Position numbers and translations under genes: made by a program. The notes beneath the pieces are model-generated. The model was not told where the DNA came from, made no database searches, and was given only the letters and a program-made list of their open reading frames with translations. A DNA stretch of 7,751 bases from contig JASLAV010000380.1 in the NCBI GenBank assembly GCA_030146905.1, positions 1 through 7,751 of the forward strand. Direction: 5' to 3'. Source of the DNA: Lentzea sp. (GTDB taxonomy: Bacteria; Actinomycetota; Actinomycetes; Mycobacteriales; Pseudonocardiaceae). Position 1 is the first letter of the stretch. Each line of letters opens with the position of its first letter. Positions 6,170 through 7,751 of this stretch are shown piece by piece.

Positions 6170-6180
6170 CGCGCCTGTTG

Positions 6181-6672
6181 TTACATGAGCTCCAGCACGA
6201 AAGGCAGTTCCTGCGGCGCGTACCAGGCCAGTTCGTGGTCCTCGGCGCTGCCCAGCGCGAACTCCGCGTCCGGGTCGCCCAGGTCCGCCGCGTCGATCAC
6301 GTCCGCCGCCGCGCGCACGTCTTCCTCCGCCTCGGAGGTGTCCATGTGTACGGAGGCCACGGCCTTCAGCGTCACCGGGCCCGCGACCTTCACCACCGAG
6401 AAGTCGAGGTCAGGGCGCAGTGTCACGTCGTCGACGTCCACCGCCAGCACCGCGCGGCGTGGTTCGGCCTTCTCGTCGCCTGCCAGCAGGCGTAGTGAGG
6501 CGCGGGCCGCGTCCAGCATCGCCGCGTACTCCAGCTCCTCCGTGTCGCCTGCGGCGTAGGACTCGCGCAGGGCCGGTGTCAGGGCGAACGCCGTGCCGCC
6601 CACCGGGGTCAGTTCGCCGTTGTCGACGAACGTGCGCAGCATCGACACCGTGGCCGGGATGTACACCCTCAT
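6181..6672 (-). CDS. DUF6912-type protein of unknown function
   Basis: The 163-residue soluble protein starts M-R-V-Y-I-P-A-T, the usual opening of a small actinobacterial family I know as DUF6912; no biochemical function is established to my knowledge. There is no signal peptide, membrane segment or recognisable catalytic motif. The middle contains an Ala/Glu-rich helical part (about 40-63) and a V-L-A-V-D-V-D-D strand-like segment (75-82). The C-terminal third is strongly acidic (several Asp/Glu between 111 and 145) and the last residues are hydrophobic (L-P-F-V-L-E-L-M). Its ATG overlaps the stop of the upstream WS/DGAT gene as ATGA, implying coupled translation. From memory, a similar hypothetical gene lies close to a WS/DGAT gene near Rv3231c-Rv3234c in M. 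tuberculosis. The gene call is firm; the family name is recalled by pattern. Confidence 0.82.
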   Translation of the reverse strand: MRVYIPATVSMLRTFVDNGELTPVGGTAFALTPALRESYAAGDTEELEYAAMLDAARASLRLLAGDEKAEPRRAVLAVDVDDVTLRPDLDFSVVKVAGPVTLKAVASVHMDTSEAEEDVRAAADVIDAADLGDPDAEFALGSAEDHELAWYAPQELPFVLELM

Positions 6673-7751
6673 GCGCTCGCCGTTCCCATCAGTTCCTCCA
6701 CCGACTCCTCGACCATGCTCGCGAGAACGTCCACATCGGACATGGCGTCGCGGTCGCCGTTCAGCCCGAAGTACACACCGCCGTCGTACGACGTCACCCC
6801 GATGGCCAGCGCCTGGTTCTTGGCTAGCGGGACCACCGGGAAGATCTCGGTCATTCTCGCTCCCGCCGCGTACAGCGGCACCTGCGGGCCCGGGACGTTG
6901 GTGACGATCACGTTGAACAGCCTGCGGCTGAACGAGCTGGCGGCTCGCGCGCCCAGTGCGTGCAGTGTCGGGGGCGCGAAGCCCGAGACCTTCACCAGTG
7001 CGTCGGCCGCGACGGACTGGCCGGACTCCTGGTGTGCTCGCATCGCGTGGCTCACGTGGTGCAGGCGGACCACCGGGTTCGGTTCGCCCACGGGCAGGTC
7101 GACCAGGTAGGCGCTGACGTTGTTGCCGGAGTCCGGGTCCGCCTCGCGCACCGAGAGAGGGGCCATCGCGCGGATCGTGGTGCTGCCGGTGACGTTCTCG
7201 CCTCGGCTGAGCAGCCAGTTGCGCAGCGCCCCGCTCAGCGCGGCCAGCACCACGTCGTTGACGGTGCCGCCGTGCGCCTTGCGGATGGCTCGCAGGTCGT
7301 CGAGCTGGGCGCGGGCGACGGCGAACCGGCGCTGAGGTGAGCTGATGCGGACGTTCAGCGGGGTGCCGGGTGCGGGGGTCGCGGCCGTCCTCACCGCCGA
7401 GGCGAGCACGCCGAACGCGTTGAAGACCTTCTCGACCGTGGTGACGGTGTCGAGGGCGGCGCTGCGGACGTTCTCCACCAGTTCGCCGGGGCGCTGCACT
7501 ATGTCGGTGACCGCGTCGGCCACGAGCTGCAGCGAGCTGGGTTCCGGCTGCGGCATCCACAGGTTCTCGACGTTCGTGCGCGGCGAGGGTGAGACGTCCA
7601 GCATGACCTGGCCGATCTCCAGCGACGCGATGCCGTCGATCATGGCCTGGTGGGTCTTGGTGATCACCGCGGCCTGGTTCTTCGCGAGGCCCTCGACCAG
7701 GTAGATCTCCCACAGCGGGCGGGAGTGGTCGAGCGGCCGCGACATCAGGCG
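6669..7751 (-). CDS. Wax ester synthase/diacylglycerol acyltransferase (WS/DGAT) family protein, N-terminus outside window
   Basis: The C-terminal 360 residues are visible; roughly the first 100 of a usual ~460-residue protein lie beyond the right edge. An internal ATG at 7745 is not the start, because the frame remains open and family homology (P-L-D-x-S-R-P-L-W-E) begins there. WS/DGAT enzymes transfer acyl groups from acyl-CoA to diacylglycerol or fatty alcohols, producing triacylglycerol or wax esters at the membrane. Family motifs seen: the acyltransferase motif region T-H-Q-A-M-I-D-G (codons near 7632-7655), T-V-N-D-V-V-L-A (around 7254-7259 for N-D), P-L-S-V-R, and N-V-P-G-P with S-Y-D-G and F-G-L-N-G-D near the end. 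The canonical HHxxxDG reads HQxxxDG, so the His usually taken as the catalytic base is Gln. The enzyme may be inactive or altered. Coupled to the DUF6912-type gene by a 4-bp overlap. Confidence 0.92.
   Translation of the reverse strand, partial: RLMSRPLDHSRPLWEIYLVEGLAKNQAAVITKTHQAMIDGIASLEIGQVMLDVSPSPRTNVENLWMPQPEPSSLQLVADAVTDIVQRPGELVENVRSAALDTVTTVEKVFNAFGVLASAVRTAATPAPGTPLNVRISSPQRRFAVARAQLDDLRAIRKAHGGTVNDVVLAALSGALRNWLLSRGENVTGSTTIRAMAPLSVREADPDSGNNVSAYLVDLPVGEPNPVVRLHHVSHAMRAHQESGQSVAADALVKVSGFAPPTLHALGARAASSFSRRLFNVIVTNVPGPQVPLYAAGARMTEIFPVVPLAKNQALAIGVTSYDGGVYFGLNGDRDAMSDVDVLASMVEESVEELMGTASA

Larger units (their letters stand above)
5881..6180. other. 300-bp spacer without a credible gene between two converging 3' ends
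   Basis: The stretch separates the 3' end of the VOC gene from the 3' end of the minus-strand lipid pair. It holds, in order, a hairpin, the tandem repeat, the 19-bp palindrome and a second hairpin. Short open frames exist, but third-position GC falls well below that of the neighbouring genes. The best, a 33-codon frame from a GTG at 6017 behind GGAGGA, is not convincing. No tRNA, insertion sequence end or CRISPR-like repeat is visible. Confidence 0.7.

Noticed and set aside
6181..7713. 510-codon minus-strand frame joining the WS/DGAT and DUF6912-type regions.
   Set aside because: Its first part is a wrong-frame reading of the WS/DGAT gene; the real genes are two frames with an ATGA overlap.

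Overview
The window is high-GC DNA with third codon positions almost always G or C, GTG and TTG starts, and tightly packed genes. Protein families (aroA next to rsgA, a DUF3558-like lipoprotein, a WS/DGAT acyltransferase, a DUF6912-type protein) point to an actinobacterium. A Pseudonocardiaceae-like genus is a plausible guess, but this is inference from gene content and codon use only.

Layout, left to right. The 5' end of a minus-strand SRAP/YedK-type gene (abasic-site DNA-protein crosslink protein) runs off the left edge. It begins at a TTG codon behind a near-perfect Shine-Dalgarno sequence and diverges from aroA across an 85-bp spacer. On the plus strand, aroA (EPSP synthase), rsgA (ribosome-assembly GTPase) and a small secreted lipoprotein form a compact operon (1-bp gap, then 4-bp overlap). 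An SDR-like NAD(P)-binding protein follows after 40 bp and may belong to the same transcript. Its stop codon overlaps the stop of the convergent minus-strand pruA (glutamate semialdehyde dehydrogenase). pruA is divergent from a small VOC/glyoxalase-fold gene across 36 bp. A 300-bp spacer without a credible gene follows. It holds a hairpin at the VOC stop, a two-unit imperfect tandem repeat, an orphan 19-bp palindrome and a terminator-like hairpin. The right end is a minus-strand pair: a WS/DGAT acyltransferase cut by the window edge, translationally coupled (ATGA overlap) to a DUF6912-type protein.

How it fits together: this is mostly housekeeping content (shikimate pathway, 30S maturation, proline catabolism, abasic-site repair, neutral-lipid synthesis). 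From memory, yedK-aroA-rsgA followed by a DUF6912-type gene and a WS/DGAT gene resembles the Mycobacterium tuberculosis Rv3226c to Rv3234c neighbourhood, with different genes between rsgA and the lipid pair. I see no CRISPR array, insertion sequence, tRNA, rRNA, prophage or defence system, and no convincing new multi-gene system. The most interesting signals are the orphan palindrome and repeats in the 5881-6180 spacer, the altered HHxxxDG motif of the WS/DGAT protein, and the SDR lacking its catalytic Tyr/Lys pair.
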